From assembly GCA_027484655.1 (NCBI GenBank), contig JAIXSM010000019.1, forward strand, positions 1-34,977: a stretch of 34,977 nt of DNA, given 5' to 3'. Positions 6,897 to 17,039 of the stretch are shown here, one piece after another. This DNA is from Hyphomicrobiales bacterium. GTDB lineage: Bacteria; Pseudomonadota; Alphaproteobacteria; Rhizobiales; Beijerinckiaceae. The position numbers and the translations under genes were made by a program. Numbering within the stretch: the first letter of the stretch is position 1; each line of letters starts with the position of its first letter. The notes beneath the pieces were generated by a model that was not told the origin of the DNA, ran no database searches, and worked only from the letters and a program-made list of their open reading frames with translations.

Positions 6897-8084
6897 TCAG
6901 CCGATGGCGCGCAGGCGCGCGAAGCCGCGGTCCAGATCCTCTTTCAGGTCGTCCACATCCTCCAGGCCGATCTGGAAGCGCAGCGCCGGCCCGCCCGGGC
7001 TCCATTCGGTCGCGGTGCGGTAGGTCCGCGGATCAAACGGGATGACGAGGCTCTCGTAACCGCCCCACGAGTAGCCCATCCCGAACAGGTCGAGACCGTC
7101 GAGCATGGCGTCCACCGCCTTGTCGGACACAGGGTGCAGCACCACCGAGAACAGACCGCTGGCGCCAAGAAAATCCCGCTTCCAGATGGCGTGTCCGGGG
7201 TGCGAGGGCAGGGCGGGATGAAGCACCTGCTTCACCTCCGGCCGGCTCTCCAGCCATTGCGCCATGGCGAGCCCCTGTCGCTGCGCCTCGTAAAGGCGCA
7301 ACTCCATGGTGCGAAGACCGCGCAGGGCGAGGAAGCAATCCTCCGGGCCGGCGCACATGGCGAAGAGATCGAACGTGCGCCGCAAGCGCCCGAACCACTC
7401 CGCGTTGGCGGAGACGAGCCCCATCATCATGTCGGAGTGGCCGGACAGGTACTTTGTGCCAGCCTCGACCGCCAGATCGACGCCCCGCTCATGGGGCGGG
7501 AAGAAAAAAGGCGTCGCCCATGTGTTGTCCATGATGACGCAGGCGCCCGCCGCATGGGCCGCCGCGGCGATTGCCGGCACATCCTGCATCTCGAACGTCT
7601 GCGAGCCTGGCGCCTCGACCAGAACAGCCGTCGTGTTGGGGCGCATCAGGTCGGCGATGGCGGCGCCGACGGCGGGATCGTAGTAGGTGGTCTCCACATT
7701 CATCTCCGCGAGGTAGCCGTCGCAGAACGAACGAGTTGGCCTGTATGCGGAATCGGTGACGAGCAGATGGTCGCCCGCTTTCAGGGCGGTCATCAGGGCC
7801 AGCGTGATGGCGGCGAGCCCCGTCGGCGCCAGCACGGCGCCGGCGGCGCCAGACAATTCCGCCCAAGCGCTTTCGAGCGCGGCAGTGGTCGGCGTGCCTT
7901 TGGTGCCATATGTGTAGCGCGGGGAATTGGTCCGCAGCGCGTGCGCGTCGGGGTAGAGAACCGTGGACCCACGATAAATCGGAGTGTTCACGAATCCGAA
8001 CTGCTCCTCGGGCGTGCGGCCTGCGTACAACATGCGGGTGCGGCGCCTGAGCATCGCCCGGCGTTGCGGATCCATTTTGCTCAT
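6897..8084 (-). CDS. metC: Cystathionine beta-lyase (PLP enzyme)
   Basis: A 395-residue Cys/Met-metabolism PLP enzyme, probably cleaving cystathionine to homocysteine, pyruvate and ammonia in methionine synthesis. Characteristic features are YGTKGTPTTAALESAWAELS near residue 55, the aspartate of the PLP pocket in VIMDNTWATP, and the Schiff-base lysine in AGTKYLSGHSD (near residue 210). The C-terminal SWGGYESLV motif is typical of MetC rather than cystathionine gamma-synthase. The gene stands alone: a broken Fic gene lies downstream on the same strand, and the amino acid transporter operon diverges upstream. A short GC stem (6875-6890) just past the stop may help termination but lacks a T-run. 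Confidence 0.88.
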   Translation of the reverse strand: MSKMDPQRRAMLRRRTRMLYAGRTPEEQFGFVNTPIYRGSTVLYPDAHALRTNSPRYTYGTKGTPTTAALESAWAELSGAAGAVLAPTGLAAITLALMTALKAGDHLLVTDSAYRPTRSFCDGYLAEMNVETTYYDPAVGAAIADLMRPNTTAVLVEAPGSQTFEMQDVPAIAAAAHAAGACVIMDNTWATPFFFPPHERGVDLAVEAGTKYLSGHSDMMMGLVSANAEWFGRLRRTFDLFAMCAGPEDCFLALRGLRTMELRLYEAQRQGLAMAQWLESRPEVKQVLHPALPSHPGHAIWKRDFLGASGLFSVVLHPVSDKAVDAMLDGLDLFGMGYSWGGYESLVIPFDPRTYRTATEWSPGGPALRFQIGLEDVDDLKEDLDRGFARLRAIG

Positions 8085-8279
8085 TGCGCCCTGTTTCTGT
8101 CCTCAAACCCCAAATCGTGGGCAGGGTGGGGGCCTGCGAAGGGCTCGTCAAGCGCGGGGGTGGAAAGGAAACTTCTTTCGCTTGACCATAACGCCCCCGG
8201 GCATGTCAGATAGGCTGGTTACGCTTTCGCCCGTTGGCGACAACGAGCCCTCGAAAGGGCCGAAGACCGGAGTGGGGAC

Positions 8280-9320
8280 ATGAAATTTCTAGCGGGGACA
8301 CTCGCCGCGGTTGCGGCATTCAGCTTTGGCGCGATAACGCCAGCGTTAGCCCAGAACCCGGCCAACGCCTCCAAAACACTTGAACAAGTGAAAGCCCGCG
8401 GCGTGCTCGCCTGCGGCTCGAACCCGGGCCTCGCCGGCTTCGGCATCCCGGACGAGAAGGGCGTCTGGACTGGTCTTGACGTGGATCTTTGCCGCGCCAT
8501 CGCAGCCGCAATCTTCAACGATCCCAACAAGGTGCGCTTCGTTCCGCTGACGGCGAAGGACCGCTTCACGGCGCTGCAATCGGGCGAGATCGACGTTCTG
8601 TCCCGCAACGGCACCTGGACCAAGCTGCGCGAAACCGAGCTCGGCCTGCTGTGGACCGGCGTGAACTATTACGACGGCCAGGGCTTCATGGTGCGCAAGA
8701 AGCTCAATGTGAACTCCGCGCTGGAGCTGTCTGGCGCCTCGATCTGCGTGCAGCAGGGGACCACGACAGAGCTGAACCTGGCGGACTTCTTCCGCACCAA
8801 CAACATGAAGTACGAGGGCATCGCCTTCGCCACCTCGGCTGAGGCCGTGAAGGCCTATGACGCCGGGCGCTGCGACGCCTACACCACGGACGCCTCGGGC
8901 CTCTACGGCGAGCGCCTGCGTCTCGTGAACCCGGACGAGCACGTGATCCTTCCTGAGGTCATCTCCAAGGAGCCGCTCGGGCCGACCGTGCGCCAGGGCG
9001 ACGACCAGTGGTTCAATCTGGTCAAGTGGGTTCACTTCGCCAAGCTCAACGCGGAGGAGCTGGGCGTGACCCGCGCCAACGTGGACGAGCGGCTGAAGTC
9101 GACGAACCCCGAGATTCGCCGCCTGCTCGGCGTCGAGGGTGACTTCGGCAAGCCGATGGGCCTCACGCCTGACTGGGCGTACCGGGTCATCAAGCATGTG
9201 GGCAATTACGGCGAGGTGTTCCACCGCAACGTCGGCGACGGCTCCCGCCTGAAGATCCGCCGCGGCCTCAACAACCTGTGGAACAAGGGCGGCATCATGT
9301 ACGCCCCGCCGATCCGCTGA
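8280..9320 (+). CDS. aapJ: General L-amino acid ABC transporter, periplasmic binding protein
   Basis: A 346-residue binding protein of the Aap system, which takes up a broad range of L-amino acids. Signal peptide residues 1-24 end in TPALAQ. The mature part opens with a typical AapJ pattern (VKARGVLACGSNPGLAGFGI, GLDVDLCRAIAAAIF), and the family-typical NVGDGS block lies near the C-terminus. Length agrees with AapJ, about 340 residues. The ATG at 8280 follows a purine-rich GGAGTGGGG site. It is the first gene of an operon with aapQ, aapM and aapP, 23 bases before aapQ. In rhizobia the operon is nitrogen controlled; I saw no clear regulatory site here. Confidence 0.93.
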   Translation: MKFLAGTLAAVAAFSFGAITPALAQNPANASKTLEQVKARGVLACGSNPGLAGFGIPDEKGVWTGLDVDLCRAIAAAIFNDPNKVRFVPLTAKDRFTALQSGEIDVLSRNGTWTKLRETELGLLWTGVNYYDGQGFMVRKKLNVNSALELSGASICVQQGTTTELNLADFFRTNNMKYEGIAFATSAEAVKAYDAGRCDAYTTDASGLYGERLRLVNPDEHVILPEVISKEPLGPTVRQGDDQWFNLVKWVHFAKLNAEELGVTRANVDERLKSTNPEIRRLLGVEGDFGKPMGLTPDWAYRVIKHVGNYGEVFHRNVGDGSRLKIRRGLNNLWNKGGIMYAPPIR

Positions 9321-9343
9321 TTGTTCTGGACCGGAGCACCCCA

Positions 9344-10531
9344 ATGACTGACCGCACCGGGGCTGAACCGCCACGCGCGCCGCTCCTTACGGGGCCTGCG
9401 GCGCGCAGCGTGGCGTGGCAGGCCCTGATGCTGGCGGCCATTGTGTGGCTGCTCTGGGCCGCCATCGACAACGCCGCGCGCAACATGCGTGCGCGCGGCA
9501 TTCCCACAGATTTTGATTTCTGGAACCGCACCGCCGGTTTCGACATCAACAAGACGCTCGTTCCTTTCTCCGCAGCGAACTCGACCTACGGCGACGCCTT
9601 CGTGGTGGGCCTGCTCAACACGCTGATGGTGGCGGTGTGCGGCATTGTCTTCGCCACTGTGCTGGGGTTCATCATCGGCATAGCGCGCCTGTCCAAAAAC
9701 TGGATCGTGGCGAGCCTGGCCGGCGGCTACGTTGAGATCATCCGCAACACGCCGCTGCTGCTGCAACTGCTGTTCTGGTACAACGCGGTGCTCACGCCGC
9801 TTCCCGGGCCGCGCCAGTCCATCGCGCTGCCCGGCGGCGCGTGGGTCAACAACCGCGGCCTGTTCTTGCCGGACCCGCAGTTTGGCCCCGGCAGCGGCTA
9901 TGTGCTCCTGACGCTTGTTGTCGGCGTGGTCGCTACGCTCGTGCTGCGCTCGGTCTCGCGCCGCAAGCGGCTGCAAACCGGGCGGGGCCTGCCGGTGCTT
10001 TGGCCGTCGCTCACGCTGGTCGTCGGCGCGCCGCTTGCTGTTTTCCTCATGCTGGGCGCGCCGCTTACGTGGAGCTACCCTGAGTTGCGCGGCTTCAACT
10101 TTGCGGGCGGCCTGCGCGTGTTCCCCGAGTTTGTGGCGCTGCTGCTCGGCCTGTCTCTCTACACGGCTGCGTTCATCGCCGAGATCGTGCGCGCTGGCAT
10201 CACCGCTGTTTCCCGCGGGCAGACGGAGGCGGCGTCGGCGCTTGGGCTGCGGCCGGGGCTCACCATGCGGCTGATCGTTGTGCCGCAGGCGCTGCGCGTC
10301 ATCATTCCGCCGCTCACGAACCAGTATCTGAACCTGACGAAAAACTCCTCGCTGGCGGTGTTCATCGGATATCCCGACCTTGTGCAGGTGTTCGCCGGCA
10401 CGGTGCTCAACCAGACAGGCGCCGCCGTTCAGGTGATTTCGATCACAATGGCCGTATACCTCGTCATCTCGCTGGTCACCTCGGCGCTGATGAACCTCTA
10501 TAACCGCCGCATCGCGTTGCAGGAGCGGTAG
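9344..10531 (+). CDS. aapQ: General L-amino acid ABC transporter permease AapQ
   Basis: A 395-residue inner-membrane permease of the His/Glu/Gln/Arg family. AapQ proteins have extra membrane segments and a long periplasmic insertion compared with HisQ. Both are seen here: NTPLLLQLLFWYNAVLTPLP near residue 137, then an insertion before the final transport domain. The EAA loop EAASALGLRPGLTMRLIVVP begins near residue 295. The start at 9344 was chosen because an upstream in-frame ATG (9278) lies within aapJ. The stop is immediately followed by the aapM start (TAG then ATG), so the permeases are tightly coupled and should form a heterodimer. Confidence 0.92.
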   Translation: MTDRTGAEPPRAPLLTGPAARSVAWQALMLAAIVWLLWAAIDNAARNMRARGIPTDFDFWNRTAGFDINKTLVPFSAANSTYGDAFVVGLLNTLMVAVCGIVFATVLGFIIGIARLSKNWIVASLAGGYVEIIRNTPLLLQLLFWYNAVLTPLPGPRQSIALPGGAWVNNRGLFLPDPQFGPGSGYVLLTLVVGVVATLVLRSVSRRKRLQTGRGLPVLWPSLTLVVGAPLAVFLMLGAPLTWSYPELRGFNFAGGLRVFPEFVALLLGLSLYTAAFIAEIVRAGITAVSRGQTEAASALGLRPGLTMRLIVVPQALRVIIPPLTNQYLNLTKNSSLAVFIGYPDLVQVFAGTVLNQTGAAVQVISITMAVYLVISLVTSALMNLYNRRIALQER

Positions 10532-11740
10532 ATGACCGACGCGATTTCGACAGGCGCTTTCGTGCGCCGGGCATTCTCCGAGCCGCTGCCGCCGCCGCCT
10601 TCGGAACGGGGTGCGCTCGGGTGGGTCCGCGCGAACCTGTTCGGCGGGCCGCTCTCTGCAGCGCTGACGATCCTGAGCGTCGCGCTTCTGGTCTGGATGA
10701 CGCCCGGGCTTGTGCGCTGGCTGTTGATCGACGCCGTCTGGAGCGCGCCCGACGGCGACGCATGCCGGCAGGCGGGGACGGGCGCCTGCTGGGCGTACGT
10801 GCGGGCGAAGCTGCTTTTCTTCACCTACGGCTCATATCCCCGCGACATGCTCTGGCGGGTCGATCTGACGTTGCTGATCGGCGCCGCGCTCGCCGTGTGG
10901 CTTCTGTGGCCGGATGCGAAGCGCAAGGGACTGGGGCTGGTCCTGTTCCTTGTCGTGTATCCCTACGTCGGCGTCATGCTCCTGCATGGCATGGGGGACG
11001 TGACGCGCGGTCTTCTCGCCAGCGTCGCGCGTCTCACCGGGTCGCAGTCCCTGGCTGATATGGCCGCGAATGCGCTGCCGGTCGTTGGCACGCATTTGTG
11101 GGGCGGCATCTTCGTGAGCCTGCTGGTCGCGACGGTGGGCATCGTCGTCTCGCTGCCGCTTGGCGTGGCCCTCGCCTTGGGTCGCCAGTCGAAGGCGCCG
11201 GTGGTTCGGTTCTTCTGCATCGTGCTGATCGAGGTGGTGCGCGGCGTGCCGCTTATCACCGTTCTCTTCATGGCGAACACGATGCTGCCGCTGTTCGTGC
11301 CGGCCAACTGGACGCCGGACCGCCTCTTGCGGCCGCTGATTGGCGTGGCGCTGTTTGCGTCTGTCTATATGGCGGAGGTTGTGCGCGGCGGCCTCGCGGC
11401 GGTGCCGCGTGGCCAGTACGAGGGCGCCATGGCCCTCGGTTTGAGCCACTGGCGCATGATGCGCCTTATCGTTCTGCCACAGGCTCTGACCGTCGTTATT
11501 CCCGGCATCGTTAACTCGTTCATCGCCCTGTTCAAGGATACGACGCTGGTCGCCATCGTCGGCATCTTCGACTTCCTGCGCGCCGTGGACACACAGAGGC
11601 TCGATCCCACATGGACCGGGCCGACCATTTCAACGACGGGTTATGTGTTTGCGGCGGCCTTCTACTTCGTATTCTGCTTCGGCATGTCGCGATACTCGCT
11701 GATGATGGAGCGACGATTGTCCTATGGGCGCAAGCATTGA
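10532..11740 (+). CDS. aapM: General L-amino acid ABC transporter permease AapM
   Basis: A 402-residue permease partnering AapQ. The N-terminal cytoplasmic region is proline-rich ([10 protein letters not shown]). About eight membrane segments follow, and the EAA loop [20 protein letters not shown] lies near residue 297. The C-terminal [20 protein letters not shown] pattern is characteristic of AapM. It starts directly after the aapQ stop with GGAGCGG as ribosome binding site, overlapping the end of aapQ, and ends 13 bases before the aapP start. Confidence 0.92.
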   Translation: MTDAISTGAFVRRAFSEPLPPPPSERGALGWVRANLFGGPLSAALTILSVALLVWMTPGLVRWLLIDAVWSAPDGDACRQAGTGACWAYVRAKLLFFTYGSYPRDMLWRVDLTLLIGAALAVWLLWPDAKRKGLGLVLFLVVYPYVGVMLLHGMGDVTRGLLASVARLTGSQSLADMAANALPVVGTHLWGGIFVSLLVATVGIVVSLPLGVALALGRQSKAPVVRFFCIVLIEVVRGVPLITVLFMANTMLPLFVPANWTPDRLLRPLIGVALFASVYMAEVVRGGLAAVPRGQYEGAMALGLSHWRMMRLIVLPQALTVVIPGIVNSFIALFKDTTLVAIVGIFDFLRAVDTQRLDPTWTGPTISTTGYVFAAAFYFVFCFGMSRYSLMMERRLSYGRKH

Positions 11741-11753
11741 GAGGGACATGACC

Positions 11754-12525
<772 letters not shown>

Positions 12526-12530
<5 letters not shown>

Positions 12531-12547
12531 CGCCGCAGCGCGTCAGC
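12526..12547. terminator. Palindrome spanning both convergent stop codons
   Basis: GCTGACGC at 12526-12533 pairs perfectly with GCGTCAGC at 12540-12547 around a six-base loop. It contains the aapP stop (12528-12530) and the stop of the opposite-strand gene (12543-12545). There is no T-run on either side, so termination is plausible but unproven. Confidence 0.4.
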
Positions 12548-13391
12548 CGAGGAAATCCGTCGTGCGGGCGCGCCACTCCGGCCCGGCGGACAGGCGGTCC
12601 ATTCGCTCAGGCGGGCACAGCTCGGGCAGCGGCTCGCCGGCCCGCAGGGCGCGCATGGTCGCTTCAATAGCGCGGACGGCGGCGGCGAACGGCTGGTGTC
12701 CCTGCAACGCGACACGCACGCCATTGGCCGCGAGAAACGCCTTGTCGAGCAAGGCTGGCGCAGCGCCGCCGAGCAGGATCGGCACGCGCGCGACGCGGCC
12801 GATAGCCTCGATCTCGTCGCGCCGTGTCGCGCCCGTGACGAAAATCCCGTCAACGCCCGTATCCTGATAGGCCCGCACCCGCGCAAGGGCGTCATCCAAT
12901 CCGGTGACGGACAACGCCCCTGTGCGCCCGAAGATGCAGAGGCCCGGGTCGATGCGCGCCGCCAGCGCCGCCCGCAACTTGCCGACCCCTTCGGCGAGCG
13001 ACACAAGTTCGGCTCCCTTGGCGCCGAACGGTCGGGGCAGCACGGTGTCCTCGATGGTCATGCCTGCGACGCCGGCGACCTCCAGTTCCTCAACAGTCCT
13101 CATCACGTTGAGCGCATTGCCGTAGCCGTGGTCCGCATCAACGATCAGAGGCAGGTCGCTGGCGCGCCCGATGCGTCGCGCCGTCTCCGCGAACTCGGAG
13201 AGGGTGAGCAGAATGACATCCGGCGCCCCGAGCACGCTGAGCGACGCAACGGAACCTGCGAGCATACCGGTCTCGAAGCCGATCTCTTCGGCGATGCGCG
13301 CCGAGATCGGATCATGGACAGAGGCTGGATGAACGCACTGTACGCCTGAAAGGACAGCGCGAAGACGGGCGCGGCGGGCGGGGGCCGGCAT
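12543..13391 (-). CDS. Isocitrate lyase/PEP mutase superfamily protein, oxaloacetate decarboxylase-like
   Basis: A protein of about 282 residues of the PEP mutase/isocitrate lyase superfamily, which breaks or forms C-C or C-P bonds next to a carboxylate with a Mg2+ ion. The opening pattern CVHPASVHDPISARIAEEIG, the metal-site DADHGYGNALN and the TIEDTVLPRPFG loop are seen. The isocitrate-lyase KKCGH signature is absent. The overall pattern is closest to the oxaloacetate decarboxylase group (PA4872-like), hence the call. The ATG at 13391 has GGAGAG 4 bases upstream; an ATG at 13403 is the alternative. It is convergent with aapP and divergent from the flavoprotein gene. Confidence 0.78.
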   Translation of the reverse strand: MPAPARRARLRAVLSGVQCVHPASVHDPISARIAEEIGFETGMLAGSVASLSVLGAPDVILLTLSEFAETARRIGRASDLPLIVDADHGYGNALNVMRTVEELEVAGVAGMTIEDTVLPRPFGAKGAELVSLAEGVGKLRAALAARIDPGLCIFGRTGALSVTGLDDALARVRAYQDTGVDGIFVTGATRRDEIEAIGRVARVPILLGGAAPALLDKAFLAANGVRVALQGHQPFAAAVRAIEATMRALRAGEPLPELCPPERMDRLSAGPEWRARTTDFLG

Positions 13392-13479
13392 GGGGCTCTC
13401 CATGGGGGATGGTGATCTTAATCTTGCATTAACGCTTCACGGTGAAGGTCGAGTTATTGCTTCTGAGGACTTACTCAAC

Positions 13480-14973
13480 ATGATTCCCCAAGTGATTGAC
13501 ACGCTCGTTATCGGCGCGGGCCCGGCCGGGCTCACCACGGCTTACAAGCTCGCGCAACGGGAGCACGATGTCACCGTTCTTGAGGCGGATCCTGTCTACG
13601 TGGGCGGCATCAGCCGTACCGAGACCTACAAGGGCTATCATTTCGACATCGGCGGGCACCGGTTCTATTCCAAGTCGCAGGAAATCGTTGATCTCTGGAA
13701 TGAGATTCTGCCTGATGATTTCGTCGAGCGGCCGCGCCTGTCGCGCATCTTCTACAATGGGAAGTTCTATTCATATCCGCTGAACGCCATCGAGGCGTTC
13801 CGCAACCTCGGTTTGATGGAGACGACCGCCTGCGTCGCGTCTTTCATCTGGGCGCGGATGCGGCCGATCCCGGAGCCCAGGACCTTCCACGAGTGGGTGC
13901 GCAACAACTTCGGCGAGCGGCTGTTCTCGATCTTCTTCAAGACCTACACCGAGAAGGTGTGGGGCATGAGCTGCGACGAGATTTCCGCCGACTGGGCGGC
14001 GCAGCGCATCAAGGGGCTCGATCTTCGCGCCGCGATTGCGGACGCTGTGCGCCGGACGCTCGGGCTTGGGGGCAAGGGCGGGCAGGCGAAGACGCTGATT
14101 CAGTCCTTCAGATATCCGCGTCGCGGGCCCGGCATGATGTGGGAGGCGGCGGCGCGCAAGATCCGCGGCTATGGCGGCCGCATCGAGATGGACCGCCGCG
14201 TCACGGGGCTGTCGTGGAACGAGGGCTCGCGAATCTGGACCGTTGAAGCCACGTCGGCGTCGGGCGAGAAACATGTCTACTCCGCTCGCAACGTGGTCAG
14301 CTCTGCGCCTCTGCGGGATCTGGTCAAAGGGCTCAAGCCTACGGCGCTCAGCTATTTTCATGCAGGGCAGTTGCGTTACCGGGACTTCCTGACGGTGATC
14401 CTGATCGGAAAGTCGGCGAAGGCGTTCGACGACAACTGGGTATACATCCATGATCCTTCCGTGATGGTTGGGCGCGTGCAGAACCTGCGTTCGTGGTCGC
14501 CCGAAATGCTGCCGGATCCGCACTCGACCTGCCTCGAGCTGGAATATTTTTGTTTTGAGGGCGACGGGCTTTGGACCGCGACCAACGATGAGTTGATCGC
14601 GCGGGCGAAAGAAGAGATCGCCAGGATCGGCCTGATGCGCGCCGAAGACGTCACTGACGCCACAGTGGTGCGTCAGGAGAAAGCCTATCCGATCTACGAC
14701 GACACTTACGCCGACAACGTCGAAGTGGTGCGCCGCGAACTCGAGAGCCGGTTCCCGACGCTCCATCTCGTTGGTCGTAACGGGATGCACAAGTACAATA
14801 ATCAGGACCACGCGATGATGACCGGCATCCTGACGGCCGAAAACATCATCGCCGGATCCCGTCGCTTCGACGTGTGGGGCGTGAACGAGGACGCTGAATA
14901 CGGCGAGGCGGGCGGATCGGCCGGTCGTGACGCACTGGCGAGTTTGCGCCTGACGCCGCGCCGCGTCGCCTGA
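13480..14973 (+). CDS. FAD/NAD(P)-binding oxidoreductase, UDP-galactopyranose mutase-like
   Basis: A 497-residue flavoprotein. The dinucleotide-binding motif VIGAGPAGLTTAYKL lies near residue 8 and the FAD-ribose acid in VLEADPVYVGG near residue 33. The HFDIGGHRFYSKS block after it is shared by UDP-galactopyranose mutase and amine-oxidase-like proteins. The C-terminal NGMHKYNNQDHAMMTG block is typical of a group of sugar-linked flavoproteins found beside glycosyltransferases. The ATG at 13480 follows GAGGA (11 bases) and lines up with the family start. Longer in-frame starts back to 13390 would overlap the divergent gene. It is followed after 12 bases by a multi-span membrane protein, suggesting a cell-surface glycan role. 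The true substrate is unknown. Confidence 0.8.
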   Translation: MIPQVIDTLVIGAGPAGLTTAYKLAQREHDVTVLEADPVYVGGISRTETYKGYHFDIGGHRFYSKSQEIVDLWNEILPDDFVERPRLSRIFYNGKFYSYPLNAIEAFRNLGLMETTACVASFIWARMRPIPEPRTFHEWVRNNFGERLFSIFFKTYTEKVWGMSCDEISADWAAQRIKGLDLRAAIADAVRRTLGLGGKGGQAKTLIQSFRYPRRGPGMMWEAAARKIRGYGGRIEMDRRVTGLSWNEGSRIWTVEATSASGEKHVYSARNVVSSAPLRDLVKGLKPTALSYFHAGQLRYRDFLTVILIGKSAKAFDDNWVYIHDPSVMVGRVQNLRSWSPEMLPDPHSTCLELEYFCFEGDGLWTATNDELIARAKEEIARIGLMRAEDVTDATVVRQEKAYPIYDDTYADNVEVVRRELESRFPTLHLVGRNGMHKYNNQDHAMMTGILTAENIIAGSRRFDVWGVNEDAEYGEAGGSAGRDALASLRLTPRRVA

Positions 14974-14985
14974 GACGGGCAGGGC

Positions 14986-16488
14986 ATGTCGGTCAGCGGT
15001 CGCGGCGTAGATGCGCATACCATCCTTGCCTTCATCGCGGCCGCCTCGCTACAGCAGGCCGCGATCTGGAGTCATGTCGCCTGGGGCGACGAGATTCAGG
15101 CGGTCATTCTCGCCCGCGACAGCAATACGCTGTCAGAATGGTACTGGAACTTTCGCTACGAAGGCCATCCGCCGCTCTGGCATTTGTACCTCAAGGGATG
15201 GCTGGTCGCGGGGCTTGATCCGCTCTCGGCGCTGAAGGCGGCGGCGTCCTCCCTGTCGCTTATCGTGATGGGACTGATCTACTTCGCCAGCCCCTTCACC
15301 TTGCCGCTCAAGATCCTCGTGAGCCTGTCAGAGCCAGTGCTCTTCCAGTTCGGGGTGATATCCCGATCCTATACGCTGGGGATGGCGATCCTGTTTACAG
15401 CGGTCGCCCTGTGGCGGGTGCGGGGCGGATGGCTGGTCATTCCGGCCCTAGCCGGCGTGAGCGTCCAGTTCGTGTTCATCGCAATGGTGCTCGTGATCGC
15501 CAGACTTCGTGCTCGTCTCGCATGGCGGGCCTGCGCGCTACTCGTGCTTGTTGCGAGCATTGCGTCCGTTCTCGTGAGCAGACCAGCCCGTGATTACGGA
15601 TTCACGGACGTCGAGCGCGCGGCCAGAGGGCTGGACGGCGTGTTGCGGAGCCTCATTGAGGCCGGCCAGGTGATTGCGACGCAATTTCCGTTCGAATCGG
15701 CCGACCGATTCTCTGTACCAGCGTTTCTTCTCCTGGTTGCGATGGTGACCTTGGCTTTGCCGACAGTGCTGGTGCGGGTGTTGCGGTCTGATCCCTTCTG
15801 GGTGTGGGCGGTGGGCGCGTTTATCGTATTCACCTCCGCGATCAGCACATTGGTGTATCCACTCTACTATCGACATTACGCGCTTCTCGTCCCCCTGGTG
15901 ATCGCCGCTTGGTGGCTTTCCTGGCCAAGGTATTGCGCCCGCTCCACCCCGAGATTGGTCTGGCTCTGCGTGCTGGCGTTTGCCGGGCTCGCCAAGGTCG
16001 CGCTCGGGTTTAACTTTCCGTACTCGAACGCGCCGGAGGTTGGCGAATGGGTGCGCCAGCACCAGAAGGACATCCCGCTGGTCATCGTGGCGCCGAAGAT
16101 GCTAGGCACGGAGCTGGCCCCGCATGTGCGCGAAACGTACAAGCTTGGCGGCGACTGTCTGCAGACGTTTGTCATTTTCCGCGCGCCGGACTTGGACCTC
16201 GCGGGCAACGAGCCGTACCACGGCGACAAACTGAAAATCCTCAGCCCGGAGACGTTCTCGGCTTCGGTAAAGGACGCGGCAGGGCTGAGCGGGGGCGCCG
16301 CCCTTCTGGTCGCCAATAGCGACTGGGCCAGCGCGCTCATCGATCTGGACGATCCCAGCATCAAGCTAGAGCGGATCATCGACCAAACCCGGCGCCGCCC
16401 GCATGCGCGCTTCATCTTTAATGTCCGCGCGTATCCGAACCCAGGACCGGCGCCGCCACGCTGCTCAACTCGTCCCGCAGCGGGTTAA
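14986..16488 (+). CDS. Polytopic membrane protein, probable GT-C (GT39/DUF-type) glycosyltransferase
   Basis: A 500-residue integral membrane protein with about 9-11 hydrophobic segments in the first 350 residues and a C-terminal soluble part (about 355-500). Near the N-terminus, AWGDEIQA and YEGHPPLWHL match the acidic first-loop DE and the R/Y-E-x-HP-P-L pattern of GT-C lipid-linked sugar transferases. The assignment to that fold is inference. It starts 12 bases after the flavoprotein stop with GGCAGGGC as ribosome binding site and is probably co-transcribed. The extreme C-terminus (after about residue 485) is proline- and arginine-rich. Confidence 0.65.
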   Translation: MSVSGRGVDAHTILAFIAAASLQQAAIWSHVAWGDEIQAVILARDSNTLSEWYWNFRYEGHPPLWHLYLKGWLVAGLDPLSALKAAASSLSLIVMGLIYFASPFTLPLKILVSLSEPVLFQFGVISRSYTLGMAILFTAVALWRVRGGWLVIPALAGVSVQFVFIAMVLVIARLRARLAWRACALLVLVASIASVLVSRPARDYGFTDVERAARGLDGVLRSLIEAGQVIATQFPFESADRFSVPAFLLLVAMVTLALPTVLVRVLRSDPFWVWAVGAFIVFTSAISTLVYPLYYRHYALLVPLVIAAWWLSWPRYCARSTPRLVWLCVLAFAGLAKVALGFNFPYSNAPEVGEWVRQHQKDIPLVIVAPKMLGTELAPHVRETYKLGGDCLQTFVIFRAPDLDLAGNEPYHGDKLKILSPETFSASVKDAAGLSGGAALLVANSDWASALIDLDDPSIKLERIIDQTRRRPHARFIFNVRAYPNPGPAPPRCSTRPAAG

Positions 16489-16516
16489 GCCCTTCTTAAC
16501 TCTCAACGGCTCAAGA

Positions 16517-16843
16517 ATGAGCATGGTTCGCCGTCGCCGCCTTCGCAGGATTCTGTTTCCGCTCGCGCTCTATGCCGTATCGGGGGCGGTCTCGAGCTAT
16601 TTCATCTGGCATGCGAACAACGGGAACCGCGGCCTGCGGGCGAAGGTCGAGTACCGCGCCGAGGCGAACCAACTCCGGCAGGAGCAGGAACAGCTCAAGT
16701 CCGAGCGGCAGGGGCTTGAGCGGCGCATCGCCATGATGCGCGCAGAGTCTGTGGAGCGGGACATTCTGGAGGAGGAGGCGCGCCGCCAGCTTGGCCGGGT
16801 GCATCGCAACGACGTTGTCATCTTCCTGAAGCCGACCCCCTGA
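16517..16843 (+). CDS. ftsB: Septum formation initiator family protein (FtsB/DivIC-like)
   Basis: A 108-residue bitopic membrane protein. A basic N-terminus (MVRRRRLRR) is followed by one membrane span at about 14-34 (FPLALYAVSGAVSSYFIWHA). A coiled coil of about 45 residues comes next, rich in Glu/Gln/Leu/Arg (RAEANQLRQEQEQLKSERQG). A short C-terminal domain contains EEARRQLGRVHRNDVV. In the FtsQ-FtsL-FtsB complex this class links septal peptidoglycan synthesis to division. Its position just upstream of pdhA is the standard alphaproteobacterial order. Start 16517 versus 16523 is undecided, and neither has a strong ribosome binding site. Confidence 0.82.
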   Translation: MSMVRRRRLRRILFPLALYAVSGAVSSYFIWHANNGNRGLRAKVEYRAEANQLRQEQEQLKSERQGLERRIAMMRAESVERDILEEEARRQLGRVHRNDVVIFLKPTP

Positions 16844-17039
16844 GTTAACCTGAATCCGGTTAAACGAAATCGAATAACCATCATCTGGTTATTCTCTATG
16901 TTTCCTCGAATATCCAGAGCCTTAGCGGTTGTGAATGCGAGCGGGGCCCCGTCTCGATTTCGGCGCTGGCCTCAGTTATGGTGTCGGCCAGCTTATTCGA
17001 CCTTCGTCGAAATGAGCAGGTCTTCATGAGGAACGCCTG
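16844..17039 (+). promoter_or_regulatory. Leader of the pdh operon with three small palindromes
   Basis: This 196-base gap before pdhA is AT-rich at its left end. It contains TTAACC-7-GGTTAA (16845-16850/16858-16863), AATAACCA-5-TGGTTATT (16873-16893, perfect) and TTCGAC-4-GTCGAA (16996-17011, perfect). Any of them could be an operator or, for the middle one, a weak hairpin ending the ftsB-like transcript. I see no convincing -35/-10 pair. Confidence 0.45.

Noticed and set aside
8182-8212. TTGACC before aapJ as a -35 element
   Set aside because: No acceptable -10 element lies 16 to 18 bases downstream; the best candidate is at 19 bases and weak.
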